From Marmoricola sp. (lineage in GTDB: Bacteria; Actinomycetota; Actinomycetes; Propionibacteriales; Nocardioidaceae): a stretch of DNA of 35,663 nucleotides. A program made the translations under genes and the position numbers. The notes under the pieces are model-generated. The model did no database searches. It had not been told where the DNA came from and saw only the letters and a list, made by a program, of their open reading frames with translations. The stretch lies in assembly GCF_025965215.1 (NCBI RefSeq), contig NZ_JAOPXI010000018.1:1-35663 (forward strand), given 5' to 3'. This document shows positions 17,601-26,542 of this stretch, piece after piece. How positions within the stretch are numbered: the first letter of the stretch is position 1; every line of letters starts with the position of its first letter.

Positions 17601-18208
17601 CCTCGCTCCCCGTCCCCGATCTCGACGTGGTCGGGATGGTCGATGACCGCAGGCGAGCTGCGGAGCAGGAGCTCGGCCCCGTCCGGGCTGCGACCGAGCA
17701 GGTCGGTGATGATCCGGCTCGCTGCGCTGATCGAGGACGCGAGCGCTTCCTGGGACCGGCCAGGCTGGTTGAGGTCGAGCGCCATCTTCGCCACGACCAG
17801 TCCCTGCAGGACGGTGTCGTTGAGCTCGAGCGCCTGGCGTTCGCGCTGGCGCAGGTCCTCGAAGAGCTGAGCCCCGTGCATCAGGGACGAGTAGTTGCGC
17901 CGCAGCGTCCAGTAGTAGACAGCCGTGAGCGCGCCGATGACGTCCCAGATCGCCAGCGGCCAGGCCCAGGCCTGGCGCATCGCGAGGCCCTGGGGATCGG
18001 TGATGCCGAGGCTCGGCAGCAGCATGTGCAGGGCGTGCGCACCGTGGTGGATTGAGCAGGTGAAGAAGATCGCGCCGGTGGCGGCACCCAGCGGATTGGT
18101 CCGCAGCTGGTGGCTGCGCGCGAGCGGCAGGACGATCGCGAGCGTGATCAGCATGTAGGCGACCATGATCACCGCGTTCCCGATCAGGCCCACGGTCCAG
18201 GAGTGCAT
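17597..18208 (-). CDS. 3-TM membrane sensor, ETR1-like N-terminus with degenerate HisKA_3-like dimerisation helix and no HATPase domain
   Basis: AYMLITLAIVLPL...GAIFFTCSIHHGAHALHM...AIWDVIGALTAVYYW then coiled coil RERQALELNDTVLQGLVVAKMALDL; ATGA overlap with downstream REC-kinase. Confidence 0.7.
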   Translation of the reverse strand: MHSWTVGLIGNAVIMVAYMLITLAIVLPLARSHQLRTNPLGAATGAIFFTCSIHHGAHALHMLLPSLGITDPQGLAMRQAWAWPLAIWDVIGALTAVYYWTLRRNYSSLMHGAQLFEDLRQRERQALELNDTVLQGLVVAKMALDLNQPGRSQEALASSISAASRIITDLLGRSPDGAELLLRSSPAVIDHPDHVEIGDGERG

Positions 18209-18223
18209 GTCAGGCCCCCGAGC

Positions 18224-18952
18224 TCATGAGCCGGTGCCGCTCAGTGACAGCCCGACAAGGACCAGGACCGAGAGCGCGGTCCAGGCGTGCACTCCGCGGT
18301 GCCAGTCGGCCCATCGAGCCAGGTGCAGCGTCGGGCTCGGTGTGGTCCGGGGAAGTCGTGGGAGCATCTGGACGCACGCTGCGACGACGACGAGTTCCCA
18401 CACGGTGCCGGCTGCGTCCCAGGTGCCGACCGGTTCGGGAGTGGGGAGCAGTCCGAACGGCAGCCCGACGGTGCGGGTGACCAGCCACAGCGTCAGGACG
18501 CCGGCGTTGCCGAGAGCGGCGATCGCCACCAGGCGACGGCTCGGCCTCAGCACCATGACCCACGACCAGCCCAGCTGGACGATCGAGGCGGCGGCGAAGA
18601 ACAGGCCGAAGGCGAGGCGCTCGCGGAAGTGTTCGGGCCCGACCGCGGCGTGCACGGCGGCTGCCGCGGCGCAGCTGATGACGGCGAGCGGGAGCAGGGT
18701 GCCGCTGACAAGGTCGGCTCGCGCGGGCTCCACGGGGTCCGGTGCCTCCACCGATCCGCCTGACTGGCCGAGGGTGCCTGCGGAAATCTGTCCGGCGAGC
18801 GCGAGGACTCGGAGCTCGTGTTCGTCCGCGGGTCGTCGTACGGGCATGAATCGGGGCGCGAGCAGCGCTACCAGGCCCACCAGGCCGACGGCCAGGACGG
18901 CGTAGTGGATCGCATGTGCCAGCGACACGGCGCCGAACGTCTGCGCGGTCAT
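18224..18952 (-). CDS. multi-TM membrane protein of unknown function, first gene of the sensory operon
   Basis: MTAQTFGAVSLAHAIHYAVLAVGLVGLVALL...AAAVHAAVGPEHFRERLAFGLFFAAASIVQLGWSWVMVLRPSRRLVAIAALGNAGVLTLWLVTRTVGLPFG; GGGAGGAGG RBS before the 18952 ATG. Confidence 0.75.
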   Translation of the reverse strand: MTAQTFGAVSLAHAIHYAVLAVGLVGLVALLAPRFMPVRRPADEHELRVLALAGQISAGTLGQSGGSVEAPDPVEPARADLVSGTLLPLAVISCAAAAAVHAAVGPEHFRERLAFGLFFAAASIVQLGWSWVMVLRPSRRLVAIAALGNAGVLTLWLVTRTVGLPFGLLPTPEPVGTWDAAGTVWELVVVAACVQMLPRLPRTTPSPTLHLARWADWHRGVHAWTALSVLVLVGLSLSGTGS

Positions 18953-19002
18953 GAAACCTCCTCCCACCGCGTCCCCCAACGCAGTGGCCCCGATCCACAG
19001 TA

Positions 19003-19018
19003 GGTGCCTGGGGGCACC
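19003..19018. repeat. 6-bp inverted repeat GGTGCC-TGGG-GGCACC upstream of the sensory operon
   Basis: Perfect 6-bp arms about 50 bp upstream of the 18952 start. Confidence 0.5.
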
Positions 19019-19093
19019 GGTGGAACAGAGCGGTGTAAAGACTGACTATTCAGACATCGCGGACGCCCATTCGGGCCATGCCACTGTGACCAG

Positions 19094-20041
19094 TCAGTCA
19101 GGGTCCGGCGCGAGTGCCGCGGGAGTCCGGACGCGTTCGGCGGAGATCACGATGGCCACCCCGACCACGATCACCGCTCCGCCGACCAGGATCGCCGCGG
19201 TGACGGGCTCGTTCAGGATCAGGGCTCCGAGGATCACCGCCACCACGGGATTGACGTACGCGTAGGTCGCGACCAGGGAGATCGGGGCATTCCCGAGCAG
19301 CCAGACGTACGCCGAGAACGCGACCATCGAGCCGAACACGACGAGGTAGCCCCACGCGACCCAGATGTGCGGCGAGTACGCCGTCGGGTGCAGTCGTTCA
19401 CCGCTGATCGTGCCGGCGACCAGCATCACCGCTCCGCCGGTCCACATCTCGTGGACGGTCATCACGAAGGCGTCAGCGGGCAGGGTCAGCCGCGGCTGGA
19501 CCCAGGAGCCGAATGCCCAGCAGGTGCTGGCGAACAGGACGATCAGCGCCGGCCCCAACGGCACCGGACCAGAGGTCCCGTGGTGCCCCGCCACCACGAG
19601 GTACACCAGGCCGACCAGGCCGAGCGCGATACCGATGACGCTGCGTGCTGGTGGTCGGTCACCCGACGCGAAGCGGAAGATGGTGATCATCAACGGCGCG
19701 ATCGCGATCAGCAGCGCGGTGACCCCGGACGGCGCGCCACGGTCCTCGCCGACCGACACCAGGCCGTTGCCGAGGACGGGGAGCAACATCCCGACGATCG
19801 TGCACCCGAGCAGTTCGCGGCGGGTCACGCGGAGCCTGGCGAAACCGCTGCGCAGGCCCAGCAGCAGCCCGAGCAGTATCGCCGCCACCAGGAAGCGGGA
19901 ACCCATCCCGAGCAGGGGCGGCATCTGTTTGACGACCACCCGAATGCCCAGGTAGGTCGAGCCCCAGACCAGGTAGACGATCGTCAGGGCGAAGGCGACG
20001 AGGCCGGCAGGTCTGGTGGGCACCTCGCCACCCTGTCGCAC
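19094..20041 (-). CDS. EamA/DMT family transporter
   Basis: VYLVWGSTYLGIRVVVKQMPPLLGMGSRFLVAA... and second EamA repeat. Confidence 0.9.
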   Translation of the reverse strand: MRQGGEVPTRPAGLVAFALTIVYLVWGSTYLGIRVVVKQMPPLLGMGSRFLVAAILLGLLLGLRSGFARLRVTRRELLGCTIVGMLLPVLGNGLVSVGEDRGAPSGVTALLIAIAPLMITIFRFASGDRPPARSVIGIALGLVGLVYLVVAGHHGTSGPVPLGPALIVLFASTCWAFGSWVQPRLTLPADAFVMTVHEMWTGGAVMLVAGTISGERLHPTAYSPHIWVAWGYLVVFGSMVAFSAYVWLLGNAPISLVATYAYVNPVVAVILGALILNEPVTAAILVGGAVIVVGVAIVISAERVRTPAALAPDPD

Positions 20042-20131
20042 GGCGCCGGGTGTGGCGAGCGGTTATCGCGCAACGTTACTGACGAGTTGGTTGGCGCCGC
20101 CGGTCGCGCTCTGGGTACCTTGGACACGTCA

Positions 20132-20147
20132 TGTGGCCCACGCCACA
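20132..20147. promoter_or_regulatory. inverted repeat TGTGGC-CCAC-GCCACA upstream of the dehydrogenase operon
   Basis: Perfect 6-bp arms, 4-nt spacer, about 95 bp before the E1-alpha ATG. Confidence 0.5.
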
Positions 20148-20242
20148 GATCGCACCCCACCCTGGTGCGCTGTACGGGGGCCATGAGTTGTAGATGCGTG
20201 AGCGGAAACCCCGCCTCGCGCAGAACCACAGGAGACACACGC

Positions 20243-21373
20243 ATGAGCCTGCTAGGCCCGACTGCCCAGGGCGGTCCCGAGTTCATCCAGCTGCTGACCC
20301 CCGAAGGACAGCGTGTCGAGCACCCCGACTACGCCTTCGACGCCGGTGGTCGGGACGAGGCCGAGGTGGTCCGCGGGTTCTACCGGGACATGGTGCTGAC
20401 CCGCCGCATCGACACCGAGTCGACCGCCCTGCAGCGGCACGGCGAGCTGGGGATCTGGACCCAGCTGCTTGGCCAGGAGGCGGCGCAGATCGGCTGCGGT
20501 CGGGCGCTGCTGCCGCAGGACTATGTCTTCCCGACCTACCGCGAGCACGGCGTCGCGTACTGCCGCGGCCTCGACCCGCTCCGGATCCTCAGCCTCTTCC
20601 GGGGTGTCGACCAGGGTGCCTGGGACCCGAACGAGCACAACTTCGCCAACTACACGATCGTCATCGGGGCGCAGACGCTGCACGCGACCGGCTACGCGAT
20701 GGGCGTCCAGCGCGACGGGCTCGTCGGCACCGGCGATCCTGATCGGGACACCAGCGTGGTGGCGTTCTTCGGCGACGGGGCCTCCTCCCAGGGTGACGTC
20801 AACGAGGCGTTCATCTTCGCGGCGTCGTACAACGCGCCCGTGGTGTTCTTCTGCCAGAACAACCAGTGGGCGATCTCGGAGCCGATCGAGCGGCAGTCAC
20901 GCATCCCCCTCTACCAGCGTGCGCGCGGCTTCGGCTTCCCCGGCGTACGGGTCGACGGCAACGACGTCCTCGCGGTGCACGCGGTGACCCAGGCGGCGCT
21001 CCAGTACACCCGCGAGGGCAACGGACCGATGCTCGTCGAGGCCTACACCTACCGGATGGGCGCGCACACGACCACCGACGACCCGACCCGGTACCGGATG
21101 AGCGAAGAGCTCGAGTACTGGAAGCTCAAGGACCCGATCAGCCGGGTGAGGGTCTACCTGACCCGCAACGGACTGGCCGACCACGCCTTCTTCGACTCCG
21201 TCGAGGCCGAGGCCGACGAGCTCGGTGTCCGGCTGCGCGAGGGCTGCAAGTCGATGCCGGAGCAGCACCCGCTGGCGATCTTCGACCAGGTCTACGTCGA
21301 CCAGACGCCCGAGCTGACAGAGCAGCGGGACACCTTCGCTGCCTACCTCGCGTCGTTCGAAGGAGCCCACTGA
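20243..21373 (+). CDS. pdhA: pyruvate/branched-chain 2-oxoacid dehydrogenase E1 component alpha subunit
   Basis: GDGASSQGDVNEAFIFAASYNAPVVFFCQNNQWAISEP TPP motif; YRMGAHTTTDDPTRYR. Confidence 0.92.
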   Translation: MSLLGPTAQGGPEFIQLLTPEGQRVEHPDYAFDAGGRDEAEVVRGFYRDMVLTRRIDTESTALQRHGELGIWTQLLGQEAAQIGCGRALLPQDYVFPTYREHGVAYCRGLDPLRILSLFRGVDQGAWDPNEHNFANYTIVIGAQTLHATGYAMGVQRDGLVGTGDPDRDTSVVAFFGDGASSQGDVNEAFIFAASYNAPVVFFCQNNQWAISEPIERQSRIPLYQRARGFGFPGVRVDGNDVLAVHAVTQAALQYTREGNGPMLVEAYTYRMGAHTTTDDPTRYRMSEELEYWKLKDPISRVRVYLTRNGLADHAFFDSVEAEADELGVRLREGCKSMPEQHPLAIFDQVYVDQTPELTEQRDTFAAYLASFEGAH

Positions 21374-22350
21374 TGACCAAGATGACGTTGGCCAAGGCTC
21401 TGAACGCGGGCCTGCGCAAGGCGATGGAGGACGACCCGAAGGTCCTGCTGATGGGTGAGGACGTCGGCAAGCTCGGCGGAGTCTTCCGGATCACCGACGG
21501 TCTCCAGAAGGACTTCGGTGAGGACCGGGTCATCGACTCGCCGCTCGCCGAGTCCGGCATCATCGGCACCGCGGTCGGCGTGGCGATGCGCGGCTACCGG
21601 CCGGTCTGCGAGATCCAGTTCGACGGCTTCGTGTACCCGGCGTACGACCAGATCGTCAGCCAGGTCGCCAAGCTGCACTTCCGCACGCACGGTGCGGTCA
21701 AGATGCCGATGGTCATCCGGATCCCGTACGGCGGTGGCATCGGCGCCGTCGAGCACCACTCAGAGTCACCGGAGGCGCAGTTCGCGCACACCCCGGGCCT
21801 GAAGGTGGTGACCTGCTCGAACCCGATCGACGGCTACTGGATGATCCAGCAGGCCATCGCCTCGGACGACCCGATCGTGTTCCTCGAGCCGAAGCGGCAG
21901 TACCACGCCGACAAGGCCGACATCGACGAGACCGCCGTGCCGGTGCCGCTGTTCTCCTCGCGGGTCGCGCGGCCCGGCGCCGACCTCACGCTGCTGGCGT
22001 ACGGACCGACGGTGAAGACCTGCCTCAAGGTGGCCGAGGCGGCAGCAGGTGAGGGTCGCTCGATCGAGGTCGTCGACCTGCGCACGCTCTCGCCGCTCGA
22101 CCTGGAGCCGGTCTACGACTCGGTCCGGCGCACCGGTCGGGCGATCGTCGTCCACGAGGCGCACACCAACCTCGGGATGGGCTCGGAGATCGCGGCCCGG
22201 ATCACGGAGCGGTGCTTCTACTCGTTGCAGGCACCGGTGCTCCGCGTCGGTGGCTTCGACACCCCCTACCCGCCGTCCCGGCTCGAGGAGGAGTACCTCC
22301 CCGACCTCGACCGTGTGCTGGATGCCGTCGACCGGAGCCTGGAGTTCTGA
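21373..22350 (+). CDS. 2-oxoacid dehydrogenase E1 component beta subunit
   Basis: MTKMTLAKALNAGLRKAMEDDPKVLLMGEDVGKLGGVFR...DSPLAESGIIGTAVGVAMRGYRPVCEIQF; TGATG coupling. Confidence 0.93.
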   Translation: MTKMTLAKALNAGLRKAMEDDPKVLLMGEDVGKLGGVFRITDGLQKDFGEDRVIDSPLAESGIIGTAVGVAMRGYRPVCEIQFDGFVYPAYDQIVSQVAKLHFRTHGAVKMPMVIRIPYGGGIGAVEHHSESPEAQFAHTPGLKVVTCSNPIDGYWMIQQAIASDDPIVFLEPKRQYHADKADIDETAVPVPLFSSRVARPGADLTLLAYGPTVKTCLKVAEAAAGEGRSIEVVDLRTLSPLDLEPVYDSVRRTGRAIVVHEAHTNLGMGSEIAARITERCFYSLQAPVLRVGGFDTPYPPSRLEEEYLPDLDRVLDAVDRSLEF

Positions 22351-23789
22351 TGAGTGAATACCTTTTGCCGGACGTCGGCGAGGGATTGATCGAGGCCGAG
22401 ATCGTGACCTGGCGGGTCAAGGTCGGTGACGAGGTCAAGATCAACGACATCGTCGTGGAGATCGAGACCGCCAAGTCGCTGGTCGAGCTGCCGTCGCCGT
22501 ACGCCGGCACCGTCGAGGCGCTGCTGGTCTCCGAGGGCGAGACCGTGGCCGTGGGCACGCCGATCATCCGGATCGGCGACGGAGTCGCGGCCCCGGCTGC
22601 GGCGCCGGAGTCACCGGGCGAGATCGACCTGTCCAACCCGGCTGCCTCGGGCGGGGGGGAGGGCGAGAGCCTGGTCGGTCGCAACAAGGTCGACCGCGCG
22701 CCGGTACGCCGTGCCCGCAAGACCCTTCCCGAAGCCGCGGGCGTGCATGCCGCGAAGGCCGACGTCCACGACGTCTACAACCTCGGTGCGCCGCAGCAGC
22801 ACGACCGGGTGATGCAGCTCGTCGAGGCCGTGGTGGCGGAGGCTCCCGAGCCTTCCTCAGCGGTCGTCGATCTTGCCGATACCCCGATGGGTTCGGCGGT
22901 GACCCTGGCGAAGCCGCCCGTCCGCAAGCTGGCCAAGGATCTCGGAGTCGACCTGGCCAGCTGCGCTGCGACCGGTCCGGGAGGCGTCGTCACCCGTGCT
23001 GACGTCGAGGCCGCGGCCGGGACTCCGGTCGTCGAGGAAGGCGCCCCGGCGCCCGTGGGGACACCGTCACTCGGTCTCGCCGACCGCCGCGAGCCGATCA
23101 AGGGCGTCCGCAAGATGATGGGCGCCGCGATGGTGGCCTCGGCGTTCACGGCACCGCACGTCACGGAGTGGATCACCGTCGACGTCACCCGCAGCACCGA
23201 GTTCGTGGCGAGGTTGAGGTCGCGTCGCGAGTTCGCCGGGGTGAAGGTCTCGCCGCTGCTGATCCTGGCGGCCGCGTGCATCCGCGCGATCCGCCGTACG
23301 CCGGTGATCAACTCGTGGTGGGACGAAGCCAACCAGGAGGTCGTCTTCAAGGGAGCCGTGAACCTCGGGATCGCCGCGGCGACCCCGCGCGGCCTCGTCG
23401 TCCCGAACATCAAGGACGCCGACTCGCTCTCCTTGCTCGACCTTGCGGGAGCCCTCGGCGACCTGACCGCGGTCGCGCGCGAGGGCAGGACCCAGCCGGC
23501 GGAGATGAGCGGCGGGACGTTCACGATCACCAACGTCGGCGTGTTCGGGGTCGACGGGGGTACCCCGATCATCAACCCGGGCGAGTCGGCGATTCTCTGC
23601 TTCGGGGCGACCAAGCGCTTGCCGTGGGTGGTCACCGACGGCGGCGGGAACGAATCGCTGGAGATCCGCGACGTCTGCACCCTCACGCTCTCCTTCGACC
23701 ACCGGCACGTCGACGGCGAGAGCGGTTCGCGGTTCCTGGCCGATGTCGCCTCGATGATGGAGGACCCGGCAGCAGCGTTGCTCTTCTGA
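22350..23789 (+). CDS. 2-oxoacid dehydrogenase E2 component (dihydrolipoamide acyltransferase)
   Basis: Lipoyl domain EIETAKSLVELPSPYAG, peripheral subunit-binding domain, catalytic DHRHVDG. Confidence 0.93.
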   Translation: MSEYLLPDVGEGLIEAEIVTWRVKVGDEVKINDIVVEIETAKSLVELPSPYAGTVEALLVSEGETVAVGTPIIRIGDGVAAPAAAPESPGEIDLSNPAASGGGEGESLVGRNKVDRAPVRRARKTLPEAAGVHAAKADVHDVYNLGAPQQHDRVMQLVEAVVAEAPEPSSAVVDLADTPMGSAVTLAKPPVRKLAKDLGVDLASCAATGPGGVVTRADVEAAAGTPVVEEGAPAPVGTPSLGLADRREPIKGVRKMMGAAMVASAFTAPHVTEWITVDVTRSTEFVARLRSRREFAGVKVSPLLILAAACIRAIRRTPVINSWWDEANQEVVFKGAVNLGIAAATPRGLVVPNIKDADSLSLLDLAGALGDLTAVAREGRTQPAEMSGGTFTITNVGVFGVDGGTPIINPGESAILCFGATKRLPWVVTDGGGNESLEIRDVCTLTLSFDHRHVDGESGSRFLADVASMMEDPAAALLF

Positions 23790-23857
23790 GAACGCTTGTG
23801 CGCAGCTGGTCATCCCGCTGTGCCCGCCACCCGGTGCTCGTCGGGTCGGCTTGTGCC

Positions 23858-24814
23858 ATGGACGACCGATGGCAGCCGCGATGTCACCCACCGACCTCGT
23901 TGGTTCGTCCGGTCGCTGTCGATCCGGCGGGGCTGTCAGGCCCCACCGAAGGGCAGGCCAGAGGGCCCCGTTGGCGGCGTACGTCCCCCAGGCTGTACGT
24001 CGCGAGCGAGGTCGAACCGACCGTTGAGCAGCGGATTCTCGAGCAATCAATGCGGCTTCCCGCTGGGGGAGCCGTGACCGGATGGGCTGCGCTCCGGCTC
24101 GCCGATGCAGGGTTCTTCGACGGCTTCGCCCACGATGGTCACACGGCCCTCGACGTACCGCTCCGCCTTCCTCCGGGTCGCGACATGCGGCGTGGTGCCG
24201 GATTCACGGTGCGTCGGGAGCGATTGCCTCCCGGCGAGGTCGTCGACCGGTACGGCATTGCGTGCACTACTCCTGCTCGCGCAACGTTCGACGCGGTACG
24301 GCAGGCCGGGAACCTGAGGTCTGCCGTGGTGGTCATCGACATGGCGCTAGCTGCCGGCATCGTGACTCGGGTCGAGATTGATGCGCTGCTGGCCGACCGG
24401 GCCGGATGGTCCGGACGGGCGCTTGCGCGGGCTGCTGTGACGTTGTCGGACCACGGCTCCCGGTCGCCGCAAGAGACCAGGATGCGACTGATCTGGCTGC
24501 TCGACGCAGGCTATTTGCGGCCGCTCTGCAACCCGGCGGTCGGCGACTCCTCCGGAACCTGGATCGGTCGCCCCGACTTGCTGTCCACTGAGCTCAGCGT
24601 CGTCGGCGAGTACGACGGCGCGTTCCATCGCGGACAAGCGCGTCACCGGTCCGACGTGCGACGCGAAGACCTCTTCAGGCGAGCCGGCCTCGAGATGTTC
24701 ACGATCGTCGGAGGCGACCTTGTGAACGTGCCACTCGTAGTTGATCGCATGAAATCAGCTGTCTTGCGTGCTCAGGAGAGTCCGCGGGCTCGGTCCTGGA
24801 CCTTGAAGCGCTAG
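23858..24814 (+). CDS. AbiEi-like / DUF559-type protein (orphan)
   Basis: AVTGWAALRLADAGFFDG, CTTPARATFDAVR, C-terminal VGEYDGAFHRG-HRSDVRREDLFRRAGLEMFTIVGGDL resembling DUF559/Vsr-type PD-(D/E)XK fold. Confidence 0.6.
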   Translation: MDDRWQPRCHPPTSLVRPVAVDPAGLSGPTEGQARGPRWRRTSPRLYVASEVEPTVEQRILEQSMRLPAGGAVTGWAALRLADAGFFDGFAHDGHTALDVPLRLPPGRDMRRGAGFTVRRERLPPGEVVDRYGIACTTPARATFDAVRQAGNLRSAVVVIDMALAAGIVTRVEIDALLADRAGWSGRALARAAVTLSDHGSRSPQETRMRLIWLLDAGYLRPLCNPAVGDSSGTWIGRPDLLSTELSVVGEYDGAFHRGQARHRSDVRREDLFRRAGLEMFTIVGGDLVNVPLVVDRMKSAVLRAQESPRARSWTLKR

Positions 24815-24889
24815 CTAGTGCAACCGCTCGGTCGTGACAAGGCGGCTCGGCACACCGAGATGGTGCGAACGCCTCTGAACGACAACCGC

Positions 24890-24939
24890 CCCCCGCGCCA
24901 GGCGCCCTGTTCCCCCGAACCAGGTGCATGACGCGGGGG
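24890..24939. repeat. inverted repeat CCCCCGCG ... CGCGGGGG between convergent genes
   Basis: Perfect 8-bp arms at 24890-24897 and 24932-24939; possible bidirectional terminator. Confidence 0.4.
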
Positions 24940-25027
24940 ACTGAAGGTCACCCCACAGAAGGTCAACGACCGAGCACACGGGCAGGTCACGCGCAGGACA
25001 GGGGCCAAACTGGTGATCTGGCTCGCG

Positions 25028-26542
25028 TCAGGAGTCCTTGAAGCGGATCAACCCTGCCAAGGTGGGCATGTACGCGGCGCCATCGGGGCCGAGGTAGATC
25101 GACGCGTAGTGGTTGTTCCACTGGATGCCGTTCCCGGTGCGCTGCATCCACTGCGTCTTCCCGGTTCGGATGTCGACTGCCGAGAAGTACCAGCTGTCGT
25201 CGAGCAACCAGGACTTCGGCTTCGCATAGAGGTACAGCAGGCCGTTGGCGAGCGACAGCTTGGGCACGGTGGTCGGCGAGACGATCGGGTTGGTCCAGTC
25301 GACCTGGCAGGTGTGGTCGGCGTTCAGGGTCACCTTCGCGACGCCGCCGGTGGTCGTGGCGCCGAGCTCGGTGCTCTGCACGCCGGAGTAGCCGTAGTTG
25401 TTCTCGACGATCACCGACGCACTGCCGCCGCTGCCGCCGGCGTAGGCGAGGCTGTTCTCGGTGTCCGACGCGCCGTCGCCGAAGACGGGTGCCTGGCACA
25501 GGAGCTTGCCGGCGTCGGCGCCGTCGCGCTGGTAGAACTGCACGTGCATGCGCGGGTCGGCGTTGTCGGTGATCGCCACGATGTGCTGGCCGATCAGGGT
25601 CGGCGTCGTGCCCGAGCCCTGGGAGAGCTGGCCGGGCTTCTGCACACTGCCGCGGTCGTAGGCCGCGGACCAGCGGATCGCCGGTGTTCCGCTCGCGTCG
25701 GCGGCGACGGCGTACAGCTTGTGGTCGGTGACCAGGTAGATCGCACCGGTCTCGTCACCGGAGATCGAGTTGTAGATCCCCTCGCCCGCAGGCAGCTGCA
25801 GGGTCCTGACTGCTCCGGTGGTCGGGTCGATCGCGCCGACCAGGCCGTTCTGGGTCACGAAGAAGGTTCGACCCGACCAGTCAGGGAGGGTGGCGACCAG
25901 GCAGTCATCGGAGGCGACGACGCCCGAGACGTCGTACGTGCCCAGGGTGGTGAACCCGTTCGGGTCGACGCGGACCTTCAGCACCTGGCGGGCCGAGGTG
26001 ACGACGTAGGCGATGTCGTCGTGGCTCGGAGATGTGTTCAGCGAGAAGTAGGTGCCTCCGCAGATGTCGGTGAACGGGTTCGTCAGCGGGTAGAGCGATC
26101 GGTTCGACGTCGTCAGGTCCGGGCCCAGGGTGCGCAAGGTGGTCGGGTCGATCAACCGGAGTGCGAAGCCCTGCAGGCCGCCGCACAGACCGACGATGTG
26201 GCCCCGCGAGTCGAAGGCCATGGTGGCGCACTCGGAGACGCCGTACGACGCGGAGCGCACCGAGAGGTGGGCCCCGAGGGGGCCGCTGACCTCGTAGGCG
26301 TTGGAGCCGTAGGCGTCGTTGTGCATCGAGTTCGTGCCGTTGGGCGACAGGTACGGGTTCTGCGGGATCGGGTCGTACGGCAACGGGTTCGCGGTCGCCG
26401 CGGTGCCGGAGAACGACTCGGTGAGGAAGTCGGTCGGCAGCGACGGGATCGGCAACAGTCCGTCGGCGGCACCGATCTGCGCCGGCACGAGGACCGCGAG
26501 GGCGGCGAGGACGGTGATGGCGATCAGGCGAACGCGGTTCAT
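25028..26542 (-). CDS. secreted beta-propeller-like (PQQ-like repeat) protein of unknown function
   Basis: Signal peptide MNRVRLIAITVLAALAVLVPAQIGAA; repeated propeller-like segments (GLVGAIDPTTGAVRTL, WYFSAVDIRTGKTQWM). Confidence 0.7.
   Translation of the reverse strand: MNRVRLIAITVLAALAVLVPAQIGAADGLLPIPSLPTDFLTESFSGTAATANPLPYDPIPQNPYLSPNGTNSMHNDAYGSNAYEVSGPLGAHLSVRSASYGVSECATMAFDSRGHIVGLCGGLQGFALRLIDPTTLRTLGPDLTTSNRSLYPLTNPFTDICGGTYFSLNTSPSHDDIAYVVTSARQVLKVRVDPNGFTTLGTYDVSGVVASDDCLVATLPDWSGRTFFVTQNGLVGAIDPTTGAVRTLQLPAGEGIYNSISGDETGAIYLVTDHKLYAVAADASGTPAIRWSAAYDRGSVQKPGQLSQGSGTTPTLIGQHIVAITDNADPRMHVQFYQRDGADAGKLLCQAPVFGDGASDTENSLAYAGGSGGSASVIVENNYGYSGVQSTELGATTTGGVAKVTLNADHTCQVDWTNPIVSPTTVPKLSLANGLLYLYAKPKSWLLDDSWYFSAVDIRTGKTQWMQRTGNGIQWNNHYASIYLGPDGAAYMPTLAGLIRFKDS

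Noticed and set aside
23858-24814. Complete AbiE toxin-antitoxin system
   Set aside because: No AbiEii nucleotidyltransferase toxin gene adjacent on either side.
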